NCBI GenBank assembly: GCA_902984215.1
Contig: CADWAF010003393.1
Coordinates: forward strand, 1 to 23,706
DNA: 23,706 bases
Direction: 5' to 3'
From: Willaertia magna
Lineage: Eukaryota; Heterolobosea; Eutetramitea; Acrasida; Naegleriidae
Of this stretch, positions 15,750 through 23,706 are shown one piece after another. Within the stretch, counting starts at the first letter, position 1, and each line of letters opens with the position of its first letter. The notes beneath the pieces are model-generated. The model did no database searches, was not told the DNA's origin, and saw only the letters and a list, made by a program, of their open reading frames with translations. A program made the position numbers and the translations under genes.

Positions 15750-18281
15750 TTAAATAATAGCACTTTGCTTTTGCTTTTCTTTCTTTTCTCTCTTTTCTCT
15801 TATTATTTGCACATTGCTTTTTTGTGTAAGTTTATTTTCTTTTGTTCCATTTGATTGTGACGTATTATTATCCAAAATGTCTGTTGTATTATTAGCTTCA
15901 TTTATTTGAATTTCATAGTTTTCTTGTTGTCTGGAATTCATTTCTTTTTCTTCATTAACGTCCTCATGAACATTATTCATATCAAAAGATAAATTGTTCT
16001 TTTCTAGTTGATTGTCAGAACCATAGTTATCGTTTCTTAAAAGTTGTTCATTAACAGGCATATCATTTGGATGAGCATATTGTTCCATGTTTATCCCCAA
16101 GTTAATTAATAATTGCTTACAATTATAAATAGGCAAAGCATTGTCAGCCATTCTTCTAGAATGCATAACAAAATACTCCAATAAAAGTTTTGCTCTTAAC
16201 ATAACTAAAGTAATCAAAGATGCTCTAAAACTAGTTTCTCCAATTTCTGAGGTAAGAAACAGATTATCAAATTTCTCTTTTGTTGTTGACAAGCCTTCTG
16301 TAATTAAAGATTCAAATTTATCTCTAATACTAGTTCTATAAATGACATCTGCCAATAAAATAGTACTATCTCTTAAGATAGAGCTCATCAATACATATTT
16401 TTCTCTTCTATAGCTATTTTCAGCATTTACAGAACTGTCAAATAAATTAATTCCAGGAGTAGATAAAATCACATTCAATAAAGAACCAACCTCAAACATA
16501 TCTCCCTGTTCTTGAAGTAATCTTTCACATGAATCTTTAAATTTTCCTACAACATCATCCACTACCGAATTAAGTTCTAATCTAAAAAGATTTCTTTGTA
16601 TTTCCAATTTCTTTAAACTCAAATGAGCCTTTTGTAATAACAATTTTTCTTTAGTGGTTCTTTGAAATTCAACAAGTTTTTCCTTTTGTCTTTCATCAAC
16701 AGTTTCATTAAGACTATTCAAATCGAACTCTGGAGGAATATAGAGATTTGCATATTTCTTATGTTCAGCTTCAATAGAGCGCAATAACTTTTCAAAATCA
16801 TCAATAACTGAAAATAACTTAGTTTTAGCTAATTCATTGAAACCATTACTAACCATGTTGCCAACATACTGTTTTAATTGTGCGCCTCCACCTTCTTCTT
16901 TGTCATTGTCAAACGCTTCTTGACTACTTGCATCTACAAAGAATGCTTTTGCCATTTCGCTTAATGGTTTGTCTTTATTTACTAATCTCATAAAATCTCT
17001 AATATTTTCTCTAGCATTCTTTAAATTTACTTTATCACCCTTATATAAATCCTTTTTAGTAAAAACCACCACACATCTTACCATGCCATCAGTATTGATT
17101 TTATTTGCTTCTTCAGTTTCTTCTCCTAAAATTCCCATGTCATGACCACCTTTGACATATATACGCAAATGAGTTTTTTGACACAACTCTTCTTGTCCTG
17201 TTGTATCAACATCTCCACCTGTTCCAACTAAATCTGCAATAGTACAACATTTAGCAGGATCTTTTACTACGGCTCTTGTAAATAAATCAGTTAATTTATA
17301 ACCATAAGCACAGGCCAAGTACAATTTTCTGTTTGTAGTAACTAATTGGTCTAATTTATGAAGTTTGCTTACTTCTTTTAATAGCAAAGAAGCATATGGC
17401 TTTTCATAATCTTTACAAATCATTCTGTCTTCAGCATTCATGGCACCCTTTTGTTCTTTAATTTCTTGATAAGTAGAGTGTTCGACCTCATTTAAGCTTT
17501 TAATTTCTCTACAGTCTAGTGCTTCAACAGGAATGTTGTCAATTTCTTTACACACCTCCTTCACCATTTCCAAAGTGACACCTTTTTTGAAATACAACAC
17601 AAACTCCACAACATTTCTAGAATTACCCGTAATGATGACTGGAATCTTACTAACTCTTGCAGAACCGGAAATTGTATATCTTCCATTTTCTCCGTTTCTA
17701 TTGGAACCATCAAGTAAATTTGCAAGATTTGATTTCCCAGATTTTTGAATTCCATACAAAGAAATTCCAAACAATTCTTTTGTGGCAATGTCTAAGTTTT
17801 CTAATGCATTTTGCAAGTTTTGATATTGATTTTCAATTTTCTGTCTTGATTTTTCATCTGAAATGTTTAATGAAGTAATAACTTCTCCAACTTCACAAAT
17901 ATCCTTTACCTTATTAATTAATTGGTTAACTGCAATTCTTCCTTTAACTGTGTGTACCTCTTTCTTAACTTCATCTAAGGTATTTTTAATACTAGTAATG
18001 TTTTTCATTACCCCAACAATGTTTTTATAATCAAATCCTTCATTGTAAGCATTTTCATCATAAAACTTTGTAAACATGGTTGGATCATGAATAATATCTT
18101 GGAATCTTCTAATAAGCCATTCAATCTCTTCAAGTGTGCGTAAGAAAACAAAATAGCCATTAACTGAGAGTTTTACAACCGTAGCAAAACCATTTTCTGC
18201 GTCTGTGGTAATTTCAACTGCAATGTTGTTTAAATCTTGATGATTTAAGGCGACAATTCTATTTGAATTATTGGAAAACAT
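15750..18281 (-). CDS. Dynamin-like large GTPase
   Basis: 843 aa in a single exon; ATG at 18279-18281 and TAA at 15750-15752. Residues 1-170 contain no recognised domain and include a helical segment (~95-165). The GTPase core has GIQKSGKS at 177-184, which fits the dynamin-type GxxxSGKS loop, Thr203 as a candidate switch I residue, DTTG at 359-362 and TKKD at 408-411. The 175 residues between P-loop and DTTG exceed the usual dynamin spacing, so an insertion is present. Beyond ~490 the protein is largely helical, as expected for a stalk. The last ~130 residues are N/E/Q-rich and end in REKREKKEKQKQ before SAII. No PH domain or transmembrane helix is obvious. The family (dynamin superfamily) is probable, the subfamily and job unknown. 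It lies upstream of, and in tandem with, the GTPase-HSP20 gene. Confidence 0.72.
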   Translation of the reverse strand: MFSNNSNRIVALNHQDLNNIAVEITTDAENGFATVVKLSVNGYFVFLRTLEEIEWLIRRFQDIIHDPTMFTKFYDENAYNEGFDYKNIVGVMKNITSIKNTLDEVKKEVHTVKGRIAVNQLINKVKDICEVGEVITSLNISDEKSRQKIENQYQNLQNALENLDIATKELFGISLYGIQKSGKSNLANLLDGSNRNGENGRYTISGSARVSKIPVIITGNSRNVVEFVLYFKKGVTLEMVKEVCKEIDNIPVEALDCREIKSLNEVEHSTYQEIKEQKGAMNAEDRMICKDYEKPYASLLLKEVSKLHKLDQLVTTNRKLYLACAYGYKLTDLFTRAVVKDPAKCCTIADLVGTGGDVDTTGQEELCQKTHLRIYVKGGHDMGILGEETEEANKINTDGMVRCVVVFTKKDLYKGDKVNLKNARENIRDFMRLVNKDKPLSEMAKAFFVDASSQEAFDNDKEEGGGAQLKQYVGNMVSNGFNELAKTKLFSVIDDFEKLLRSIEAEHKKYANLYIPPEFDLNSLNETVDERQKEKLVEFQRTTKEKLLLQKAHLSLKKLEIQRNLFRLELNSVVDDVVGKFKDSCERLLQEQGDMFEVGSLLNVILSTPGINLFDSSVNAENSYRREKYVLMSSILRDSTILLADVIYRTSIRDKFESLITEGLSTTKEKFDNLFLTSEIGETSFRASLITLVMLRAKLLLEYFVMHSRRMADNALPIYNCKQLLINLGINMEQYAHPNDMPVNEQLLRNDNYGSDNQLEKNNLSFDMNNVHEDVNEEKEMNSRQQENYEIQINEANNTTDILDNNTSQSNGTKENKLTQKSNVQIIREKREKKEKQKQSAII

Positions 18282-18673
18282 TTTTTCTTGAATTTTTTTG
18301 TAGTGGAGTCAATTAAGCTTAAATACTTTTTGTTGTGTTCTGCATTTAGGAAATTACCTTTAAAAAAATATTTGAAAATCTCTTAATTATTTGAATTATG
18401 TACAAAGAAAGAAAAAGCATAATTTTTGTAAAACAACTAAAATAATAAATTACTCATATTAATTCAATTTTCAAATACTATAAAACTACCAATAACGCTA
18501 ATTCCTTAAAATTAAAATAATAATAAATTTACACTTATTTTTATTATTATAAATATTATTTTATAATATTACTTCTCAACGGAATGAATTAAATATATAA
18601 ACAGCATCATCGGTAAAATAAATAAGGATTTCTCTGTTTTTTTCCACTACATTTTTTTTGCTATTAAATTAAT
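18282..18673. other. 392-nt AT-rich spacer between the dynamin-like gene and BDP1
   Basis: This spacer contains the 5' region of the dynamin-like gene and the 3' region of BDP1. It is dominated by A/T runs, including an ATTATTATT/TAATAATAA-rich patch at 18515-18575. No frame, RNA gene or conserved element is visible. Confidence 0.5.
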
Positions 18674-20530
18674 TTAGAAAAACTCATCGTCAAAATCTTT
18701 ACCTAGAGCCCTTCCAAATGTATCATTATTTTGATAATCATTTTGTTCTTCGTGTTCATCTTGGTGATTGTGATCATCGTTATTATCCTTGTGAGAAACT
18801 TCTTCAAAATCATCGTCATTATTATCTCCAAGACTTAGCATCACCCTATTTCCCTCTTTATCTTTACCAATGTCAGTGGCTGGTTCAAAGTCATCTAAAT
18901 CACCATACTCATTTTCAAATTCATCCCTTTGTGACACCTTAGAATGTGTTGAAGATATTTCTCTCCATTCGTCATCCTCTTTAGTTGTCTTTTCAGTTTG
19001 TTCAGTTTCAGTACCTTCTTCAGATGTAACCTTCTTTCTTCTAACAACACCTTGTACCTTATCCTTCTCTTTACTTTTATTTTGGAATAATGTCATATCT
19101 ATAGGTGCCCTATTCCTTAAAGCACTCTCTATCTTTTTCTTATTCTTCTTTTCCTCAGATTTATACTTATTTTGTATCTCTCTTCTTGTTCTTTTAGGAA
19201 AAAGTCTTGAAATCATTGAGAAATCTGTACCAAACTGTTTTAATCCATGATAAAACATTTCTATATCATCTTTAGTCCACTTCTCACCTCTACCTTTTCT
19301 AGCATAAGTAGCTTGAGTAATTGGTTTGTTTTTATCAAGATTTTGTAAACGCATTATTCTTGCATAATCATATTCTTGTCTATGATCATTAATAGTAGGA
19401 ATTTCATCATCCTCTTCTGGTTTTGCTACAGCTGCTATATTACCTTCTTCATCAAATGTAAATGGATTAACTTGAGAGGTTGTACCAAGGTCATCTCCCA
19501 GATCAAATTCATCATCAAACTCATCTCCCTCATTATTATCTCTGGCTTTCTTTGCCTCTTCTATGGCAGCACTAGAAGGTTGAGTAAATGATGAACCATT
19601 CGTTGAAACACCATCTTCTTCACGATTATTATTATTTCTTGTATTGTGATGATAAGAATCCTCTAATTCAATTTCATGAATATTCTCCCTATAATCGTCT
19701 GTCTCAAAATTCTCTTCTTCGTCTATAAATTCATCTCTACTTATAAGATTATTATTATTCACTTCAGTATGTCTATCATTAATACCAGACTCTGTTATAC
19801 TTGTCACCAGTGGTTGAGTATTAGTTGAGTAGTCATTTAAAATTGCATCTTTAATATAATCTGACAATGTTCTGAATTGACCACTAGGAGTATTATTATT
19901 ATTTGTTGGTTTCTTTGTACGTTTAGTTGTTGAAGATCGAGTTACCCTAGTAGTTGGTAAAGAAGAATTACTTATATTATCTCCTTCAAAATCTTTATAA
20001 GATTGTCTACTTGTTACACTTTCATTGTCACTTTCTGGTCTGTATTCGTCGTCCAAATTATTATTTCTTTTTCTTTTATTTTCGGTTTTTTTGGCCTTTT
20101 TCTTTTGTTGTTTCTTACTTGTAGTTTCTGTCGTTGCGGTTTTATCTAGCGAATCATTGTTATTATTATTGTTTGTTATTGTTGTAGAAGAAGTTGGTTG
20201 TTGTTCTGTAATTGTTGGTGGTGGGTTTGTTACACTGGTATCTTGAACTAATTCGTTAGGGTTAGGGTCCAGAAAAGAAAAACTGGTATCTATTCCTGGA
20301 TCTTGAGACGAAGAAGGAGGAAGATTATTATTAGTTGGAGGAGAAAGTAATAAATCGGAAGAAGATGAAGTTATTGTAGCATTATTATTGTTATCGGAAT
20401 TGGTACTAGGAGTAGAATTATTAGAAGAATTTGGTTTTTTCTTTATCCCTATTAGTGGAGCGAATGTTGTACTCCTTTGTTTATTCTTCTGCTGTTGTTG
20501 TTTATCGAGGATAGAAGATGCCAATGACAT
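18674..20530 (-). CDS. BDP1: TFIIIB subunit B'' (Bdp1), SANT domain
   Basis: Bdp1 joins TBP and Brf1 in TFIIIB, which positions RNA polymerase III on tRNA and 5S genes in the nucleus. The protein is 618 aa in one exon, ATG at 20528-20530. Residues 1-210 are low-complexity N/S/T-rich with a lysine-rich basic block (KKKAKKTENKRKR, ~143-155), a likely nuclear signal. The diagnostic extended SANT domain lies at ~416-472: EKWTKDDIEMFYHGLKQFGT, DFSMISRLFPKRTRREIQNK, YKSEEKKN. These residues match the Bdp1 consensus closely (W, FY.GL..FGTDFSMI, FP.RTR..I..K). The C-terminal ~100 residues are acidic D/E-rich. Its ATG is only 39 bp from that of EMC1. Confidence 0.93.
   Translation of the reverse strand: MSLASSILDKQQQQKNKQRSTTFAPLIGIKKKPNSSNNSTPSTNSDNNNNATITSSSSDLLLSPPTNNNLPPSSSQDPGIDTSFSFLDPNPNELVQDTSVTNPPPTITEQQPTSSTTITNNNNNNDSLDKTATTETTSKKQQKKKAKKTENKRKRNNNLDDEYRPESDNESVTSRQSYKDFEGDNISNSSLPTTRVTRSSTTKRTKKPTNNNNTPSGQFRTLSDYIKDAILNDYSTNTQPLVTSITESGINDRHTEVNNNNLISRDEFIDEEENFETDDYRENIHEIELEDSYHHNTRNNNNREEDGVSTNGSSFTQPSSAAIEEAKKARDNNEGDEFDDEFDLGDDLGTTSQVNPFTFDEEGNIAAVAKPEEDDEIPTINDHRQEYDYARIMRLQNLDKNKPITQATYARKGRGEKWTKDDIEMFYHGLKQFGTDFSMISRLFPKRTRREIQNKYKSEEKKNKKKIESALRNRAPIDMTLFQNKSKEKDKVQGVVRRKKVTSEEGTETEQTEKTTKEDDEWREISSTHSKVSQRDEFENEYGDLDDFEPATDIGKDKEGNRVMLSLGDNNDDDFEEVSHKDNNDDHNHQDEHEEQNDYQNNDTFGRALGKDFDDEFF
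20155..20178. repeat. (ATT)n microsatellite encoding an Asn run in BDP1
   Basis: TTGTTATTATTATTATTGTT on the plus strand encodes a run of Asn around residues 120-125 of Bdp1. It is similar to the Asn-coding ATT runs in PARG and is expected to be polymorphic. Confidence 0.6.
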
Positions 20531-20569
20531 TTCCGAACTATTTTTTTAAAAAATTTGAAAAAAATAAAA
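20531..20569. promoter_or_regulatory. 39-bp divergent promoter gap, BDP1 and EMC1
   Basis: Only 39 bp separate the two ATG codons. The sequence is a T run followed by A runs (T7A6T3 core, then A-rich), so nearly all of it is poly(dA:dT), which tends to exclude nucleosomes. Both 5' leaders must be extremely short or overlap the other gene. Confidence 0.5.
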
Positions 20570-23500
20570 ATGCTTTCACAAAGGCTTAAGAATGATGTTA
20601 TCAGAAGGAAGCATCACTTCAATCCTTTGGGATTACTATTATTATTAATATCTTTATTTTGTTTTATTGGTTTTAGTGTTGGAGTATTAGAAAAAGAGGC
20701 TGGAACTATTGATTGGTTTAAAGAAAATATAGGTAGAGTTAAATTATTAGAAGGAGGATTTGCTAATAAAGGTATTGCCATTGTTGCTACCCAACAAGGT
20801 GTTTTAGCAGCTTTAAACATAAGAACTGGTGCTTTCCGTATGTAAATACCTTTTTTACTATAAATATAACAATTAAATTAAAAGAATGGAGAAGAGTTTT
20901 CCAAGAAGGTGAAAAAATTGAACAATTAACACCAATAGGAAGTGACAAATTTATTTCAATTTCAAGTGCATTACAAAAGAGAACTATTAAGTTATGGAAT
21001 TATAATGACGGGTCTTTAATATTTGATAAAACTCTTATTTCACCTTTTTCCAAAGGAGATGTTTTACAAATTTCAAATCAACTAATTTTCTTAATTGGGG
21101 ATCAACTTTTTTCAAAAGATCTAAGAAATGGCTCAGAGAAATGGAATATTAAAGCAACGTAAGTTTTATTTTAAAAATAATATTTTTAATTTTTGTAGTC
21201 ATGGAATATTTTATAAATTAGTTAATGTGAATGATAAAGAAATTAAGGTAATTGGTTTTGATACTGATGATAAACAATTAACTAAGTTAAATACTTTTAT
21301 AATTAATTTAGAAAACGGTTCTGTATTGAATGAACGTAGTATAGATATTAAGGCACCATTAAGTAATAACGTTGCTATTACTAATGATGAAGTTGTCTTT
21401 TTACAAGATGATTACTTAACATTATACAATTTAAAAAGTGGTAATCAATCTGTAACTAAATTAGATATTGATACTTCTAATAGTGAAATAATTACAATAG
21501 ATAATGAATATTATTTACAAGATGAAAATGGAGTAAAAAGATCACTTAAAGATATTAACAAGAATTTAATATCTTCTCCATACTTTAATTTAGATGATGT
21601 TTCTTATCAAGGTGTTGTTGAATCTCAAAAAGTAAGTATATAATGTTTGAGGTCAATATTAAATTAAATTTCACAGTCTGACTCATTTACCTTATTATTA
21701 AAAAGAGTTGATAACAATCAAGTAATATCAACACATACTCTTCCATTATCTTTTGAGAAACATGGTTTAGTCCAAAGAGTTTTTGTACAAGTTGTTAAAA
21801 GTCAAGAAAACGCACAAAATTTAATTAAAAGATTTATTGTCGTAACTGAAGATGATGCTATTATTGGATATAAAGAAAATGAATTATTATGGACTAGAGA
21901 AGAATCATTGGCATCTGTTGATAATATCCAATTTGTTGATCTTCCTATTTCTAACACAGAAAATACAGAGAGTTCAGTTCAATCAATGGGAGAGAGAATT
22001 ACCTTACAAATTGAACAAGTAAAAGATTTAATTAATAGACTTGTCTCCAATATCCAACAATTACTTGGAGAATCACCAAATGCAAAGACTACATCTGTCA
22101 GTAAATCCCTTGTTCAAGACAGATTTGGATTCCAAAAACTAATTGTTGTAAAGACAAAATCCGGTAAATTATTTGCATTACATTCTGTTGATGGTAGTGT
22201 TATTTGGTCATTATTCCCTAAAGGATTATTAGAATGGAGTGGTAATGTTAGTATACGTTCATATTTAACTAAAAAACAACAAGTAAAGGATGATATTAAG
22301 GTTAGACCAGAAATAACATTGTTAATTTCTAAGAATGAAAAAACATCAGTATTTGTTGTTGACGTACTTGAGGGTAAAATAATTAATACAAAAGAATTAA
22401 ATTATCAATTACTAGATGCCATTCTTTTACCTTCACATGACAAGCATAGATTACATCCATTACTTATTATTGACCCAAACTATCAAGTACATATCTATCC
22501 TGAAACAAATGAAATGAAACAATTAGTTAAAGAATTCCCATTAAATATTAATTTTTATACTAAAGATTTATTAGAAGGTAAATTAACAGGATATTCTTGG
22601 AATGCAAATCAAACAAAAACTGTTCAAACATGGACTAATTCATTACATACACAAATTCAATCATTTGCATCTATTACAAATCCATTAAATCAACATATTT
22701 ATTCAGGTATCATTGTTACACCATCAGGCAATGTTTTATACAAATATTTAAATCCTGCTTTATTTGCAATCAGTACTATTACTAATGAAGGTAATGAAAG
22801 TGGATTAAATATTTATATTATTGATGGTGTTACAGGTCATATTGTTTATCAAGTTCATCATGAAGGAGCAACAGGTCCAGTTAACATGATTTTAGATGAA
22901 AATTTATTAGTTTATCACTACACAAACGTAAAACAAATGAGATATGAGATTACTTCAATTGAGTTATTTAATGAAGGAACTGAATTCCAAAAGAAAGGTT
23001 TTGGTGATATTCTCAAAGAAAAGATCTTTGGAACAAAAGATGTTGGTGTTTTATCTTCTTATAATTATGGTAAACCAATTGCAAAAAGAAATACTTTTAT
23101 TTTCCCAGTTGGTATTCGTTCTATGGGTATTTCACAAACCTTAATTGGTATTACTAACAAACAAATTATTTGTAAGTACAATTATTATTACTGAAATTAT
23201 TAATTATCTTTTTAGTATCCCTCACAAATGATCAACTTTATTTACTTGATAAAAGATTGATTGATGCTAGAAGACCAAAAGATCCAGCAAATTCACCAGA
23301 TGAAATTCAAGAAGGTTTAATTCCTTACAATCCATATCTTCCTTATGTAACTACTCTTGTGCCAAACTATTTCCGTCCTGTTCATAGAATTAATTTAATT
23401 GAGACATCTCCTTCAATATTGGAATCTACAACTTTAATGTTTTCTAGTGGATTGGATTTATTCTTTACTAGATTATCTCCTTCTAAGAAGTTTGATATTT

Positions 23501-23619
23501 TAAACGATGACTTTAATTATTTATTATTAATTGTTTCAGTATCTTCAATATTAGTGTTATCATATGTTGCTAAGTGGTATGCAAATAAAAAGGAGTTGAA
23601 GGCTAAATGGGATGCTTAA
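20570..23619 (+). CDS. EMC1: ER membrane protein complex subunit 1
   Basis: EMC1 is the large lumenal-facing subunit of the EMC insertase for transmembrane helices in the ER. Five exons: 20570-20837, 20885-21158, 21199-21631, 21677-23171, 23216-23619. Introns are 47, 40, 45 and 44 nt; donors are GTATGT once and GTAAGT three times. The phases join into 957 aa, near the ~990 aa of the human protein. The start is the ATG at 20570 (the frame opens at a TTG 15 nt earlier). Residues 20-39 are a hydrophobic signal segment, followed by AGTIDWFKENIGRVK and LAALNIRTGAF.WRR, the PQQ-like beta-propeller entry. WTREESLASVD.IQFVDLP is mid-protein. The C-terminal DUF1620 region has RPKDP, EGLIPYNPYLPY, LESTTLMFSSGLDLFFTRLSPS and one transmembrane helix at ~925-945. 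Confidence 0.96.
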
Positions 23620-23646
23620 ATCATTGTAAATTATTACAACATTTTA

Positions 23647-23652
23647 AATAAA
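23647..23652 (+). promoter_or_regulatory. AATAAA polyadenylation signal of EMC1
   Basis: The hexamer lies 27 nt after the EMC1 TAA at 23617-23619. The remaining ~55 nt to the window edge contain no recognisable gene. Confidence 0.45.
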
Positions 23653-23706
23653 ATAGATTTTTCTTAGAATGGTTGATTTCACAAAAAATACAAATGAAAA
23701 ATACTT

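Noticed and set aside
1..23706. CRISPR arrays, insertion sequences, integrated viral genes.
   Set aside because: No regularly spaced repeats, terminal inverted repeats with a transposase, or viral protein families were seen; the gene content is ordinary eukaryotic.

Overview
The window is nuclear DNA from a compact, AT-rich protist genome. It holds eukaryotic-only families (formin, BTB, Bdp1, EMC1, PARG, dynamin-like GTPases). All nine introns that can be read end to end are GT-AG, and eight of them are only about 40 to 54 nt long. TAA, TAG and TGA are all used as stops, so the genetic code looks standard. N/S/T-rich tracts, tiny introns, intergenic gaps of tens of bases and large GTPases fused to other domains together suggest a Naegleria-like heterolobosean. 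That assignment is inference; an amoebozoan is the main alternative.

Layout. 1-630: the first exon of an RWP-RK factor (minus, running off the left edge), then a spacer that may hold a frame-shifted tail of PARG. 633-2645: poly(ADP-ribose) glycohydrolase (minus). 2844-3329: a small three-exon gene assembled here by splicing (minus), head to head with a mitochondrial TRMU/MnmA tRNA thiouridylase (3401-4789, plus). 4786-5214: an unknown 142-aa protein (minus), whose stop interlocks with that of TRMU and whose start lies 10 nt after the stop of an FH2 formin (5225-6564, minus). 6704-7921: a BTB protein (plus). 7989-8198: a 69-aa unknown protein (minus). 8593-10262: a two-exon TRM2/TrmA-type tRNA m5U methyltransferase (minus). 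10606-12923: a calponin-homology/coiled-coil protein (plus). 13040-15067: a GBP-like GTPase with an HSP20-like C-terminus (minus). 15750-18281: a dynamin-like large GTPase (minus). 18674-20530: the TFIIIB subunit Bdp1 (minus), head to head across 39 bp with a five-exon EMC1 gene (20570-23619, plus).

Themes. Three genes concern tRNA (TRMU, TRM2, Bdp1). Two concern actin or the cytoskeleton (formin, CH/coiled-coil). Two tandem large GTPases may concern membranes or proteostasis. No operon-like functional logic is evident. The most unusual items are the GTPase-HSP20 fusion, the two-start TRM2 suited to dual targeting, the extremely tight divergent and tandem gene spacing, a formin with no N-terminal regulatory half, and a coding-like tail after PARG in shifted frames. 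No transposon, tRNA gene, rRNA gene, CRISPR array or viral gene was seen.
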